From UMGS172 sp045648145 (GTDB lineage Bacteria; Bacillota; Clostridia; Oscillospirales; Acutalibacteraceae), in contig JAZRNK010000150.1 in NCBI GenBank assembly GCA_045648145.1, positions 1-39,931 on the forward strand: a stretch of DNA of 39,931 bases, read 5' to 3'. Both the position numbers and the translations under genes were made by a program. Numbering within the stretch: the stretch's first letter is position 1; each line of letters begins with the position of its first letter. Positions 8,902-16,126 of the stretch are shown piece by piece. The notes beneath the pieces are model-generated. The model did not search any database. It was not told where the DNA came from and worked only from the letters and a program-made list of their open reading frames with translations.

Positions 8902-8930
8902 ATTATATAATGCGTGATGGAAAAAAACAA
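8902..8930 (-). promoter_or_regulatory. promoter for the DUF4127 gene
   Basis: On the minus strand TTGTTT (8925-8930), 17 bp, TATAAT (8902-8907). It lies 32 bp before the chosen start codon, and inside the longer possible reading frame, which supports the shorter start. Confidence 0.55.
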
Positions 8931-8962
8931 CTGTAAAAAAGTGTATATTATTAGTAAAATAG

Positions 8963-8994
8963 TTGTAGAAAAAATCATATAGTTCGGTTATAAT
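8963..8994 (+). promoter_or_regulatory. possible promoter for trxA-trxB
   Basis: A perfect -10 TATAAT (8989-8994) lies 32 bp before the trxA start. The only TTG-like -35 (TTGTAG at 8963) is 20 bp away, which is too far for a good promoter. The -10 alone is convincing. Confidence 0.35.
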
Positions 8995-9026
8995 AAAAAT
9001 AGTAGATACAGGAAAGGATGTAGGTT

Positions 9027-9335
9027 ATGTCAGTTTTGAAGATTAATAAAGATAATTTTGAGCAGGTTAAAAAGAGTGATAAAAGAGTTTTATTGGATTT
9101 TTACGCCGACTGGTGTGGCCCTTGCAGAATGGTTTCACCTTTGGTTGATGAAATTGCAAATGAGCACCCTGAATATCTTGTATGTAAAATAAACGTTGAT
9201 GAGGAGCCTGAATTGGCAAGTATTTTTGACGTGTTTAGTATTCCTACGCTTGTTGTTATGGAAAACGGTAAGGTTATCAACAAATCGGCGGGAGCAAAGC
9301 CTAAAAACGCTATACTCCAAATGTTGAAAGGTTAA
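9027..9335 (+). CDS. trxA: thioredoxin
   Basis: 102 residues, typical of thioredoxin. The redox site WCGPC is at 29-33 within LLDFYADWCGPC, and the cis-Pro loop is FSIPTLVV. It reduces protein disulfides in the cytoplasm and is itself reduced by thioredoxin reductase, which is the next gene 19 bp downstream. GGAAAGGATG precedes the ATG. The pair forms a small complete redox operon ending in a strong terminator after trxB. Confidence 0.97.
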   Translation: MSVLKINKDNFEQVKKSDKRVLLDFYADWCGPCRMVSPLVDEIANEHPEYLVCKINVDEEPELASIFDVFSIPTLVVMENGKVINKSAGAKPKNAILQMLKG

Positions 9336-9354
9336 TATGTTTTAGGTGGACAAA

Positions 9355-10269
9355 ATGACGCATATTTTTGATATGGTTATAATTGGCGGCGGTCCGGCAG
9401 GGTACACGGCGGCGTTGTATGCTGCAAGAGCCGGGCTTGACGTTGTTTTGTTAGAGAAAATGTCGCCGGGCGGTCAGTTGGCATTAACCGATATTGTGGA
9501 TAATTATCCAGGCTTTGAAGAGGGTGTTGATGGCTTTACCTTAGGAATGAAAATGCAACAGTCGGCCGAACGCTTTGGCGCCAAAACTGAGTATTCAGAG
9601 GTTGTGTCGGTTGACTTTTCGGCGACACCTAAAAAGGTTATAACTACTGATGGCGAGTTTTTAAGCAACACGGTTGTTATTGCTACGGGCGCTAACCCGA
9701 GAAAATTAGGCTTATTGAAAGAGGAAGAGCTTTTAGGCAGGGGAGTTCATTATTGCGCCCACTGTGACGGACGTTTTTACAAAGGCAAAACGGTTGCCGT
9801 TATAGGTGGCGGAAACTCTGCTGTTTCGGATGCTTTATATTTATCACGCCTTGCCAAAAAGGTATATTTAATACATCGCAGAGATACTTTAAGAGCGACG
9901 AAGGTTTATCACGAGCCTTTGATGGAGGCTGATAACGTTGAGTTCGTATGGGACAGCGTTGTTGCAGAATTTGTAGCAGAGGACAAATTTCGGGGAATAA
10001 ATGTAAGGAACGTTAAAACCGATGTGACCGAGTATATTTCATGTGACGGTGTTTTTGTCAGTGTTGGCAGAGTGCCTGAAACGGCAATCTTTAAAGACAT
10101 AGTTTTGGTTGACGAGGCAGGATACATTGTTGCTGATGAAACAACAAGGACAAACATAGACGGTGTTTATGCCGTTGGTGACGTCAGAACAAAACATTTA
10201 AGGCAGGTTGTTACCGCAGTTTCTGACGGAGCGGTTGCCGTACATTTTGCAGAAGAATATTTAGCATAA
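9355..10269 (+). CDS. trxB: thioredoxin reductase (NADPH)
   Basis: 304 residues. FAD-binding GGGPAG is at 11-16, and NADPH-binding IGGGNSA at about 150-156 is followed by HRRDTLRA. C-terminal FAD contact is YAVGDVR. The redox pair is CAHC (134-137) where the family usually has CATC; both cysteines are kept, so activity is expected. ATG 9355 is preferred over GTG 9346 because AGGTGG (9344-9349) is correctly spaced only for the ATG. It directly follows trxA. Confidence 0.95.
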   Translation: MTHIFDMVIIGGGPAGYTAALYAARAGLDVVLLEKMSPGGQLALTDIVDNYPGFEEGVDGFTLGMKMQQSAERFGAKTEYSEVVSVDFSATPKKVITTDGEFLSNTVVIATGANPRKLGLLKEEELLGRGVHYCAHCDGRFYKGKTVAVIGGGNSAVSDALYLSRLAKKVYLIHRRDTLRATKVYHEPLMEADNVEFVWDSVVAEFVAEDKFRGINVRNVKTDVTEYISCDGVFVSVGRVPETAIFKDIVLVDEAGYIVADETTRTNIDGVYAVGDVRTKHLRQVVTAVSDGAVAVHFAEEYLA

Positions 10270-10308
10270 AAACCGACCACGGTACATTTTGTACTGTGGT
10301 CGGTTTTT
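10268..10308. terminator. bidirectional terminator between trxB and araC-type gene
   Basis: A 15-bp stem: ACCGACCAC (10272-10280) pairs with GTGGTCGGT (10296-10304), extended by one wobble and GTACA/TGTAC, with a TTT loop. A-run and T-run on the two sides. The opposite gene's stop (10307-10309) abuts it. Confidence 0.92.
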
Positions 10309-11032
10309 ATTTAAAAGTGTTAACGTATTTTTTTGGTGATAGACCGTAATGCTTTTTGAAAGCCTTGCTGAAAGAGTAAAGGTTGGCGTAGCCGAGAATA
10401 TCGGCAGTTTTACCTACGTTTTGATTTTCTTTTAATATTTCGAGGGCCAATTTCATTTTTCTTGAGTTCATATATTGCACAGGTGTCATACGGTACGCTA
10501 AAGTAAAGCTACGTGTAATATGCTCACGGCTATAGCCTACGTTATGGCTTATTTCATTCATAGAGATGTATATCTTATTACTTTTGTCAATATATTCCTT
10601 TGTCTTTTTTGCTGCGTTTTCAGATGCTTCTTCCTGCGGATTAATGCAGGACAGCACAAGTCCAACAAGACCGGCTAAAAGTTCCTTATCGTCAGTATTT
10701 ATATATTTTCTCCATAAAGCTACAGCGTCATAAAGAGGTGTGTTTTCGACAACCTCAATTTCTGTAAATTCTGATACCGCAGGCAGAGTGTAAACGTGAG
10801 TATAGGTGTGTAAGAGTTGGTCTTTCGGATCGTCATATAAAGAGAATTTTCTTTTGGTTGGAGTTAGGTAAAGATGGCTCTTTTTAAAGCGGTGCGCATT
10901 TCCTCCTTCTTCATAATAGCCTACTCCGTCGATGATATAATATAATCTCGAAAACTCGGTGTATACGTTACGGAATACCCAATTAGCATAGGTATAGGAT
11001 TCGTTGTTGTTAAATACATCTTTTACTATCAT
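10307..11032 (-). CDS. AraC-family transcriptional regulator
   Basis: 241 residues. An N-terminal ligand-binding half of beta-rich, cupin-like character (LYYIIDGVGYYEEGG, with HRFKKSHLYLTP) precedes a C-terminal AraC DNA-binding domain (ISMNEISHNVGYSREHI, then KTADILGYANLYSFSKAF, with GLSPKKYV at the end). It is divergent from the GH78 gene, so it is probably the local regulator of rhamnoside use. The ATG at 11032 has no ribosome binding site and lies only 6 bp from a -10 box, so the mRNA is probably leaderless. No alternative start fits in the first part of the frame. Confidence 0.9.
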   Translation of the reverse strand: MIVKDVFNNNESYTYANWVFRNVYTEFSRLYYIIDGVGYYEEGGNAHRFKKSHLYLTPTKRKFSLYDDPKDQLLHTYTHVYTLPAVSEFTEIEVVENTPLYDAVALWRKYINTDDKELLAGLVGLVLSCINPQEEASENAAKKTKEYIDKSNKIYISMNEISHNVGYSREHITRSFTLAYRMTPVQYMNSRKMKLALEILKENQNVGKTADILGYANLYSFSKAFKKHYGLSPKKYVNTFK

Positions 11033-11038
11033 AAGTTG

Positions 11039-11067
11039 ATTATATTAGATATTAATATCAGAGTCAA
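11039..11067 (-). promoter_or_regulatory. promoter of the AraC-type gene with palindrome in the spacer
   Basis: On the minus strand TTGACT (11062-11067), 17 bp, TATAAT (11039-11044). The palindrome GATATTAATATC (11048-11059) occupies the spacer. The -10 ends 6 bases before the start codon, so transcription should begin at or next to the A of ATG. Confidence 0.72.
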
Positions 11068-11122
11068 TAAAAATGTCATAAATTATATCACAAATGGATA
11101 TTTAAAGAAAACGTATAAACAT

Positions 11123-11151
11123 TTACTTGTTTTGTAAAATGGAAATATAAT
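11123..11151 (+). promoter_or_regulatory. promoter of the GH78 gene
   Basis: TTTACT (11123-11128), 17 bp, TATAAT (11146-11151), followed by AGAGGTG and the ATG at 11173. The -35 is imperfect, as expected for an activator-dependent promoter. Confidence 0.5.
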
Positions 11152-11172
11152 AGCGACAAGAGGTGTGATATT

Positions 11173-13362
11173 ATGAATGTTTTTGGCGATGCAAGGTACA
11201 TAAAAGCAATAAGCAAACCGCAGGATTATTCTCTTCATGACCCATTGCCGATTTTCAGAAAGGAATTTCAAGTTGACAAATCCTTATTGAAAACCGCGCA
11301 AATATTTGTTCAAGCTCCGGGTTTTGCAGAGTTTTATATCAACGGACAGTGTGTTACTGAGGATAAGTTTATTTCTCCTTTGAGTGATTACAACAAGATA
11401 CTTTGGTACAATACCTATGACGTTACAGAGCTTTTACAGGATGGTGTTAATACGCTTGGTGTAATTACCTCGAACGGTTATTTTAATGAACCGTTTGAAA
11501 CCGCGTGGAATTTTAATACAGCATCTTGGCGTGATGCTCCGCAATTTATGCTGTGCCTTAAAATAAACGGTAAGGACGCAGTAATCAGTGACGATTCTTG
11601 GAAGGCAAGCCGAAAGTGTTCGCATATTATATACAGTCATCTTAGAAGCGGTGAGTATGTCGATATGAGAAAAAAAGATACCTCATGGCTTTTGTCGGGT
11701 TATGATGATTCGGCGTGGAAAAACGTTATATCAAGAGATATTAACGAGATAACGGGAAAATTGTTACCTTGTGAATGTCCGCCTGTTCGTGAGTTTGAAC
11801 GGTTAAAACCGCAACAGATAATTAAAACTGCACAGGGTTATCTTGTTGATTTTGAAAAAAACAGTTCAGGTTATATTGAAATCAGTCTTCAAGAGCCAAG
11901 AGGCCAAGAGGTGACTGTAAGGTATTGTGAGGAAGTTGATGAAAACGGTAAGCCTAAGCACAACCGTATGGATTCTTCGTATTTTTATGGCGACGAGCTT
12001 TATAGTTTTCAGACTGATAAAATTATAGCGTCAGGTCAGAGGGATGTTTTTAAGCCGACGTTTTGTTATCACGGATTTCGTTACGTAGTTATTGAGGGTC
12101 TTTCAAAACCGCCTTTAGAAGAGGAAATTTCGGCTATTTTTATACATAATGACGTAAAAAAGAAAGCCGATTTTTCGTGTGGAAATGAGATAATTAATTT
12201 TATTTATAATGCGGGTATTCGTTCTACCTATTCAAATATGTTCTGGTCGCTTACCGATTGTCCGACGCGAGAAAAAATGGGTTGGACAAATGATTCTCAG
12301 GCAAGTGCAGAGCAAATGCTGATAAATTTTGACTGCTTATCCTTTTTTAACAAGTGGTTTGAGGATGTTAAAGCCGACCAAACCGAAAGCGGTGAACTGC
12401 ATTCGGTTATCCCGACAGGTGGATGGGGGTTTGATTGGGGTCCCGTTTGTAATTGTTTCTTGTTTGAACTGCCTTACAGAATTTACATTTATACTAATGA
12501 CAGTTCTATGATGATTGATGCTATCCCGTATTTTGAAAGGTATATTGCTTTTCTTGAAAAAGCGTTAGAGGAAAATCGTGAATTTATTTTAGGCGATTGG
12601 ACAGGTAATGGTAGCAGCACACTTATTCCAAAGAAATTTGTGTTAGATTTATATCTTGTTAAATCGCTCAAAATAGCTTGCATAGCCCGTCGACTTGCCG
12701 GACTGGATTTTGCTGAAATACAAGCAAAGCTTGATTTAACTGAGCAAAGGGTCAAGGAAAAATATCTCGACGGCGATGGAAGGTGTGTTATTAATGAACA
12801 AACCTCGATTGCTATGATGCTTGAATTTGATTTATACAAAGATAAAGATACATTACGGCACCAGCTTGTATCGGCTGTGGAGCGTGACGGAATTCGTATT
12901 ACCTGTGGAATGGTGGGTATACAGTATATATACGATGCGCTAAGTAATAGTGGTCGTGCCGACCTTGCATATAAGCTTATCACCGAGAGCGAACCGGGCT
13001 TTAAAACCTGGTATAAGCACGGTGCTACAACCTTGTGGGAATGTTGGGCAGGAGAGAATTTCGGCTCACATAATCACCATATGTTTTCTAACGTTCTTGC
13101 GTGGTTTTTCAAATCGTTGCTTGGTATCAATCCTGATGAGAATAGTCCCGGTTTTGAGCGTGTTATTATTAAACCTCAATTTATTGCTGAGCTTGAATTT
13201 GCAAAAGGGTATATGATAACGGTTCGTGGCAAAATAGAAGTCGAGTGGTGCTATTCTGACGGTGTTTTTACATACACTATCAAATTACCTGAAGGAATAG
13301 AGGGAGAGTATCAAGGACAGAAGCTTCATGCAGGTATAAATATTTTTGAAATAACGAAATAA
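11173..13362 (+). CDS. glycoside hydrolase family 78, alpha-L-rhamnosidase
   Basis: 729 residues, shorter than many GH78 enzymes (about 900). Beta-sandwich regions fill roughly residues 25-330 (FYINGQCV, then FCYHGFRYVVIEG). The (alpha/alpha)6 catalytic domain follows with DCPTREKMGW at 362-371, the GH78 signature region that carries the general acid. The Glu in TTLWECW near residue 620 sits where the family's general base is found. There is no signal peptide, so it acts in the cytoplasm on imported rhamnosides. GAGGTG precedes the ATG. Likely controlled by the divergent AraC protein. No sugar transporter or rhaA/B/D gene lies nearby. Family firm, exact substrate inferred. Confidence 0.87.
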   Translation: MNVFGDARYIKAISKPQDYSLHDPLPIFRKEFQVDKSLLKTAQIFVQAPGFAEFYINGQCVTEDKFISPLSDYNKILWYNTYDVTELLQDGVNTLGVITSNGYFNEPFETAWNFNTASWRDAPQFMLCLKINGKDAVISDDSWKASRKCSHIIYSHLRSGEYVDMRKKDTSWLLSGYDDSAWKNVISRDINEITGKLLPCECPPVREFERLKPQQIIKTAQGYLVDFEKNSSGYIEISLQEPRGQEVTVRYCEEVDENGKPKHNRMDSSYFYGDELYSFQTDKIIASGQRDVFKPTFCYHGFRYVVIEGLSKPPLEEEISAIFIHNDVKKKADFSCGNEIINFIYNAGIRSTYSNMFWSLTDCPTREKMGWTNDSQASAEQMLINFDCLSFFNKWFEDVKADQTESGELHSVIPTGGWGFDWGPVCNCFLFELPYRIYIYTNDSSMMIDAIPYFERYIAFLEKALEENREFILGDWTGNGSSTLIPKKFVLDLYLVKSLKIACIARRLAGLDFAEIQAKLDLTEQRVKEKYLDGDGRCVINEQTSIAMMLEFDLYKDKDTLRHQLVSAVERDGIRITCGMVGIQYIYDALSNSGRADLAYKLITESEPGFKTWYKHGATTLWECWAGENFGSHNHHMFSNVLAWFFKSLLGINPDENSPGFERVIIKPQFIAELEFAKGYMITVRGKIEVEWCYSDGVFTYTIKLPEGIEGEYQGQKLHAGINIFEITK

Positions 13363-13377
13363 TAAAATAGGGAATAC

Positions 13378-13412
13378 AAAAAAAGGCTTCACGGAACGTG
13401 AAGCCTTTTTTT
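13378..13412. terminator. bidirectional terminator after the GH78 gene
   Basis: AAAGGCTTCACG pairs with CGTGAAGCCTTT around GAA (13394-13396), flanked by long A- and T-runs. It also serves the opposite gene, whose stop begins at 13417. Confidence 0.92.
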
Positions 13413-13414
13413 AA

Positions 13415-13750
13415 TTATGTATCTGGTTGGAAATTTTCGAAAAGGATAAGTCCGTTACCTTCTCTATAAGAAAGAACACCGGTATCGCCTTCAACAATTA
13501 AAGAATACTGAACACTTGTAACAATAAACGATTTACGTTCACCGGTATCTAATTCAAAGGATAAGTGACATATGGTGTATGCGTGTTGGCCTTTGACTTC
13601 GGTGTGTTTGGATAGCACTGTTGCTCGATTGTTTATGACAGGAAATTTTTTGCGCAGTCTTTTTGGGTTGTTAGCGTAGTCGTTAGCTATTTTTATAAGT
13701 AATAATACTATGAAAAAGAGAAATAATATAAGAGAAAAATATAACGACAA
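13415..13750 (-). CDS. DUF2500-like membrane-anchored small protein
   Basis: About 111 residues. One N-terminal membrane segment of Leu/Ile/Phe is followed by a basic KRLRKKF stretch and a small soluble beta-rich domain with RATVLSKHTEV, SFELDTGERKSF and VEGDTGVLSYREGN, resembling DUF2500. The start is uncertain. The frame extends to a TTG at 13783, but that TTG lies inside the tRNA-Leu terminator. GGTGGT upstream of a TTG at 13750 makes that the better start. Function unknown; single gene between two terminators. Confidence 0.6.
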   Translation of the reverse strand: MSLYFSLILFLFFIVLLLIKIANDYANNPKRLRKKFPVINNRATVLSKHTEVKGQHAYTICHLSFELDTGERKSFIVTSVQYSLIVEGDTGVLSYREGNGLILFENFQPDT

Positions 13751-13780
13751 ATAAATCACCACCAAAAAATGTAATATTGT

Positions 13781-13816
13781 CAAAAATCCGTCTTTTTTAT
13801 TAAAGACGGATTTTTG
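13781..13816 (-). terminator. terminator of tRNA-Leu
   Basis: CAAAAATCCGTCTTT and AAAGACGGATTTTTG form a 15-bp inverted repeat 2 bases beyond the tRNA 3' end, giving a T-rich 3' arm on the minus strand. Confidence 0.85.
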
Positions 13817-13817
13817 A

Positions 13818-13904
13818 TGGTGCCGCTGACCGGACTTGAACCGGTACGGTATCGCTACCGAGGGATTTTAAGTCCCTTGTGTCTGCCTATTCCACCACAG
13901 CGGC
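13818..13904 (-). tRNA. tRNA-Leu (anticodon UAA)
   Basis: 87 nt on the minus strand including an encoded CCA. Acceptor GCCGCTG pairs with CAGCGGC. The anticodon arm is AGGGA-CTTAAAA-TCCCT, giving anticodon UAA. A long variable arm CGGTAGCGATACCG marks a class II tRNA, and the T arm reads CCGGTTCAAGTCCGG. Confidence 0.96.
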
Positions 13905-13928
13905 AAATTTGATTATCAAGCAAAATCT

Positions 13929-13957
13929 ATTATAACTATTAGTTGGTTTATTGTCAA
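13929..13957 (-). promoter_or_regulatory. consensus promoter of tRNA-Leu
   Basis: On the minus strand TTGACA (13952-13957), exactly 17 bp, TATAAT (13929-13934): a perfect sigma-A promoter 25 bp before the mature tRNA 5' end. Confidence 0.92.
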
Positions 13958-14058
13958 CATTTTTTTGCGTTTAAATGTGAAAAATACAATATTTTGTGTT
14001 CGTATATATTGCATAACACAAGCGTGAAAAAATTGTTTAATTTTTTAGTAAAAAAATC

Positions 14059-14087
14059 TTGATTTTTACAATATACGCTTATATAAT
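14059..14087 (+). promoter_or_regulatory. promoter of the division/cell-wall cluster
   Basis: TTGATT (14059-14064), 17 bp, TATAAT (14082-14087), about 75 bp before mraZ. It is followed immediately by MraZ-type repeats. Confidence 0.8.
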
Positions 14088-14095
14088 GAAATTAC

Positions 14096-14143
14096 GGTGG
14101 TGGAAAGTGGTGTTTAAACCCACAAAAAACCATAAAAGTGGTG
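14096..14143 (+). promoter_or_regulatory. candidate MraZ operator repeats
   Basis: GTGGTG occurs at 14097, 14107 and 14138. The first two are exactly 10 bp apart and the third follows after 31 bp. Two copies carry the AAAGTGG form. MraZ proteins bind short G/T-rich direct repeats at one-turn spacing upstream of their own gene, so autoregulation is likely. Confidence 0.65.
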
Positions 14144-14162
14144 CAAGAAGGAGGCGGTCGAT

Positions 14163-14588
14163 ATGTTTTTTGGACAGCATTACCACAGCATAGATAAAAA
14201 AGGCCGCGTTTTTGTACCGGCCAAGTACCGCGAGGAGCTTGGAGAAGAGTTTATGCTCTCTAAAAGTCCTGACGGTAAACGCTGCTTGTGTATTTATCCT
14301 ATGAGTGAGTGGCACATTATTGATGAGAAGTTAAAAGCAATGCCGGGTGTTAGAGCCGGTAAGCTTGTTCGTTTTATGTATTCGGGTGCTGAGCTTTCTT
14401 CATGTGATGCTCAAGGGCGTATACTTATTCCACAAAGTCTTAGAGAGTATGCAGGGCTTCAGGGCGACACCGCAATAATCGGTATGTCCTCAAAGCTTGA
14501 AATTTGGGATAGCGCAGCATTCAAAGCAGAAGAGGCAGAGGAGACTCCCGAGTCTATCGCCGAGCTTGCTGAAATGCTTGGGTTCTAA
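14163..14588 (+). CDS. mraZ: transcriptional regulator MraZ
   Basis: 141 residues with two SpoVT-AbrB-like halves: FFGQHYHSIDKKGRVFVPAKYRE at the N terminus (seen here as DKKGRVFVPAKYR) and SSCDAQGRILIPQSLREYAG in the second half (DAQGRILIPQSLR). MraZ is an oligomeric DNA-binding protein that regulates the division and cell-wall operon it heads. GGAGGCGG precedes the ATG. It is followed after 5 bp by rsmH, the universal partner. Possible binding repeats are found just upstream. Confidence 0.96.
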   Translation: MFFGQHYHSIDKKGRVFVPAKYREELGEEFMLSKSPDGKRCLCIYPMSEWHIIDEKLKAMPGVRAGKLVRFMYSGAELSSCDAQGRILIPQSLREYAGLQGDTAIIGMSSKLEIWDSAAFKAEEAEETPESIAELAEMLGF

Positions 14589-14593
14589 AAAAT

Positions 14594-15514
14594 ATGGAGT
14601 TTGTGCATAAGTCGGTACTTTTAGACGAGGTACTGCAAAACTTGAATATAAAGTCTGATGGTATATATGTTGATGGTACTGCCGGTGGGGCAGGGCATTC
14701 AAAGGAAATTGCCAAAAGGCTGACAACGGGAAAGTTAATAGCCTTTGACCGTGACCCTGATGCCGTTAAGGTGGCAACCGAGAGGTTAAAGGGTTTACCT
14801 GCTAAAGTAATTGAGTCAAACTATTCACGAATGGCAGAGGCTTTAAAGGACGACGGTATAAACGGTGTTGACGGTGTGCTTCTTGATTTGGGAGTTTCGT
14901 CGTGGCAGTTGGATAATGGCGAGCGCGGTTTTTCATATCACAGTGATGCTCCACTTGATATGAGAATGAGCAAACAGGGCGTTTCGGCTGCTGATTTGGT
15001 CAACACTTTGAGCGTTCAGGAGCTAACCGATATTTTAAGAGATTACGGTGAAGAAAAGTTTGCTTACAAAATTGCTTGTAATATCGTAAGGGAAAGAGAA
15101 AAGTCGCCGATACTTACAACTATTCGTTTGGCGGATATAATCAGCAATTCCGTTCCTGCCGCCGTAAGACGTGACGGTCATCCTGCAAGAAAATCGTTCC
15201 AGGCTATAAGAATTGCGGTTAACAACGAGTTCGAGGCCGAAACCGAAGGCATTAAAGCGGCGTTTGAAATGCTAAACAGTGGCGGAAGGCTATGTGTCAT
15301 CACGTTCCACTCGTTAGAGGACCGATTGGTTAAAAATTTGTTTGCATCGTTTTGCAAAGGATGTATCTGCCCACCTGACATTCCGATTTGTGTTTGCGGC
15401 AGAACACCCAAGGCAAAATTGATTGTCAGAAAACCGATAATTCCTACAGACAGTGAAATCGAGGCTAACCCAAGAAGCAGAAGTGCTAAATTAAGAGTTT
15501 TAGAAAAAATATAG
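14594..15514 (+). CDS. rsmH: 16S rRNA (cytosine(1402)-N(4))-methyltransferase
   Basis: 306 residues. SAM-dependent methylation of C1402 in 16S rRNA. SAM-binding YVDGTAGGAGHS lies near residues 25-36. Other family blocks are LLDLGVSSWQLD, RGFSYHSDAPLDMRM and FQAIRIAVNNE, with VITFHSLEDRLVK near the end. There is no clear ribosome binding site in the 5-bp gap after mraZ, so translation is probably coupled to mraZ. Standard second gene of the cluster (also called mraW). Confidence 0.96.
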   Translation: MEFVHKSVLLDEVLQNLNIKSDGIYVDGTAGGAGHSKEIAKRLTTGKLIAFDRDPDAVKVATERLKGLPAKVIESNYSRMAEALKDDGINGVDGVLLDLGVSSWQLDNGERGFSYHSDAPLDMRMSKQGVSAADLVNTLSVQELTDILRDYGEEKFAYKIACNIVREREKSPILTTIRLADIISNSVPAAVRRDGHPARKSFQAIRIAVNNEFEAETEGIKAAFEMLNSGGRLCVITFHSLEDRLVKNLFASFCKGCICPPDIPICVCGRTPKAKLIVRKPIIPTDSEIEANPRSRSAKLRVLEKI

Positions 15515-15537
15515 AAGTAAAAGAAAGGCGAGAGCAA

Positions 15538-15999
15538 ATGGACAATTTAAAATATTATAATGACAGCTTTGCTTATGATTATGGAAGATTTGCTCCGTCT
15601 GTAAAGCAGAAGAGAGCAGAAATTCACGAATACAAGCCAACTGTTAAAAAGGTTAATAAAAAAAGAGCGGCTATCAGAGCAAACACTGCAATTATGAGCA
15701 AGGTTATAATTGCTGTGCTCGTTTTATCGGCGGTTTGCGGAAGCTTGTTTTTGCGTGCTGAAATTTCGTCGTTAAAGTCACAGATTAATAAAGTTAATAA
15801 CGAAATCGTTGAATTAGAGAGCGAAAATACAAGGCTTGAGGTTGAAATTGAGCGTAAAACCTCAATGACCAATCTTGAAAGCGCCGCTATTGCATTGGGT
15901 ATGCAAAAATGTGAAAAAAATCAGGTGACATATATAAAAACAAATCAAATTGACTCAGCAGAAAATGCTTCGGGCGAGCTTACCGTTGAATTAGATTAG
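15538..15999 (+). CDS. ftsL: cell division protein FtsL-like
   Basis: 153 residues: a basic cytoplasmic N terminus, one membrane segment (IIAVLVLSAVCGSLFL, about residues 57-72), then a coiled coil with Leu/Ile heptads (ISSLKSQINKVNNEIVELE and ENTRLEVEI). This is the FtsL/septum-initiator layout. FtsL joins FtsQ/DivIB and DivIC in the divisome. Sequence conservation in the family is weak, so the call rests on topology and on the position between rsmH and the class B PBP. AAAGGCGAG precedes the ATG. Confidence 0.82.
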   Translation: MDNLKYYNDSFAYDYGRFAPSVKQKRAEIHEYKPTVKKVNKKRAAIRANTAIMSKVIIAVLVLSAVCGSLFLRAEISSLKSQINKVNNEIVELESENTRLEVEIERKTSMTNLESAAIALGMQKCEKNQVTYIKTNQIDSAENASGELTVELD

Positions 16000-16050
16000 A
16001 ATACAAAACGGTTGTGTTAAATATACTTTTATGAAAGATTAAAACAGCGG

Positions 16051-16077
16051 CGAGAGCCGGACAAAGTCCGGCTCTCG
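16051..16077 (+). other. strong hairpin without U-tract between ftsL and the PBP gene
   Basis: CGAGAGCCGGAC (16051-16062) pairs perfectly with GTCCGGCTCTCG (16066-16077) around AAA: 12 bp, mostly G/C. It is followed by TTAAGGC rather than a T-run, so it is not a standard terminator. It could be an mRNA processing or stability element setting the ratio of genes on its two sides. Confidence 0.7.
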
Positions 16078-16126
16078 TTAAGGCATATTTAAACATAAAA
16101 AATATCATGACAAGGAGATGTGCATT

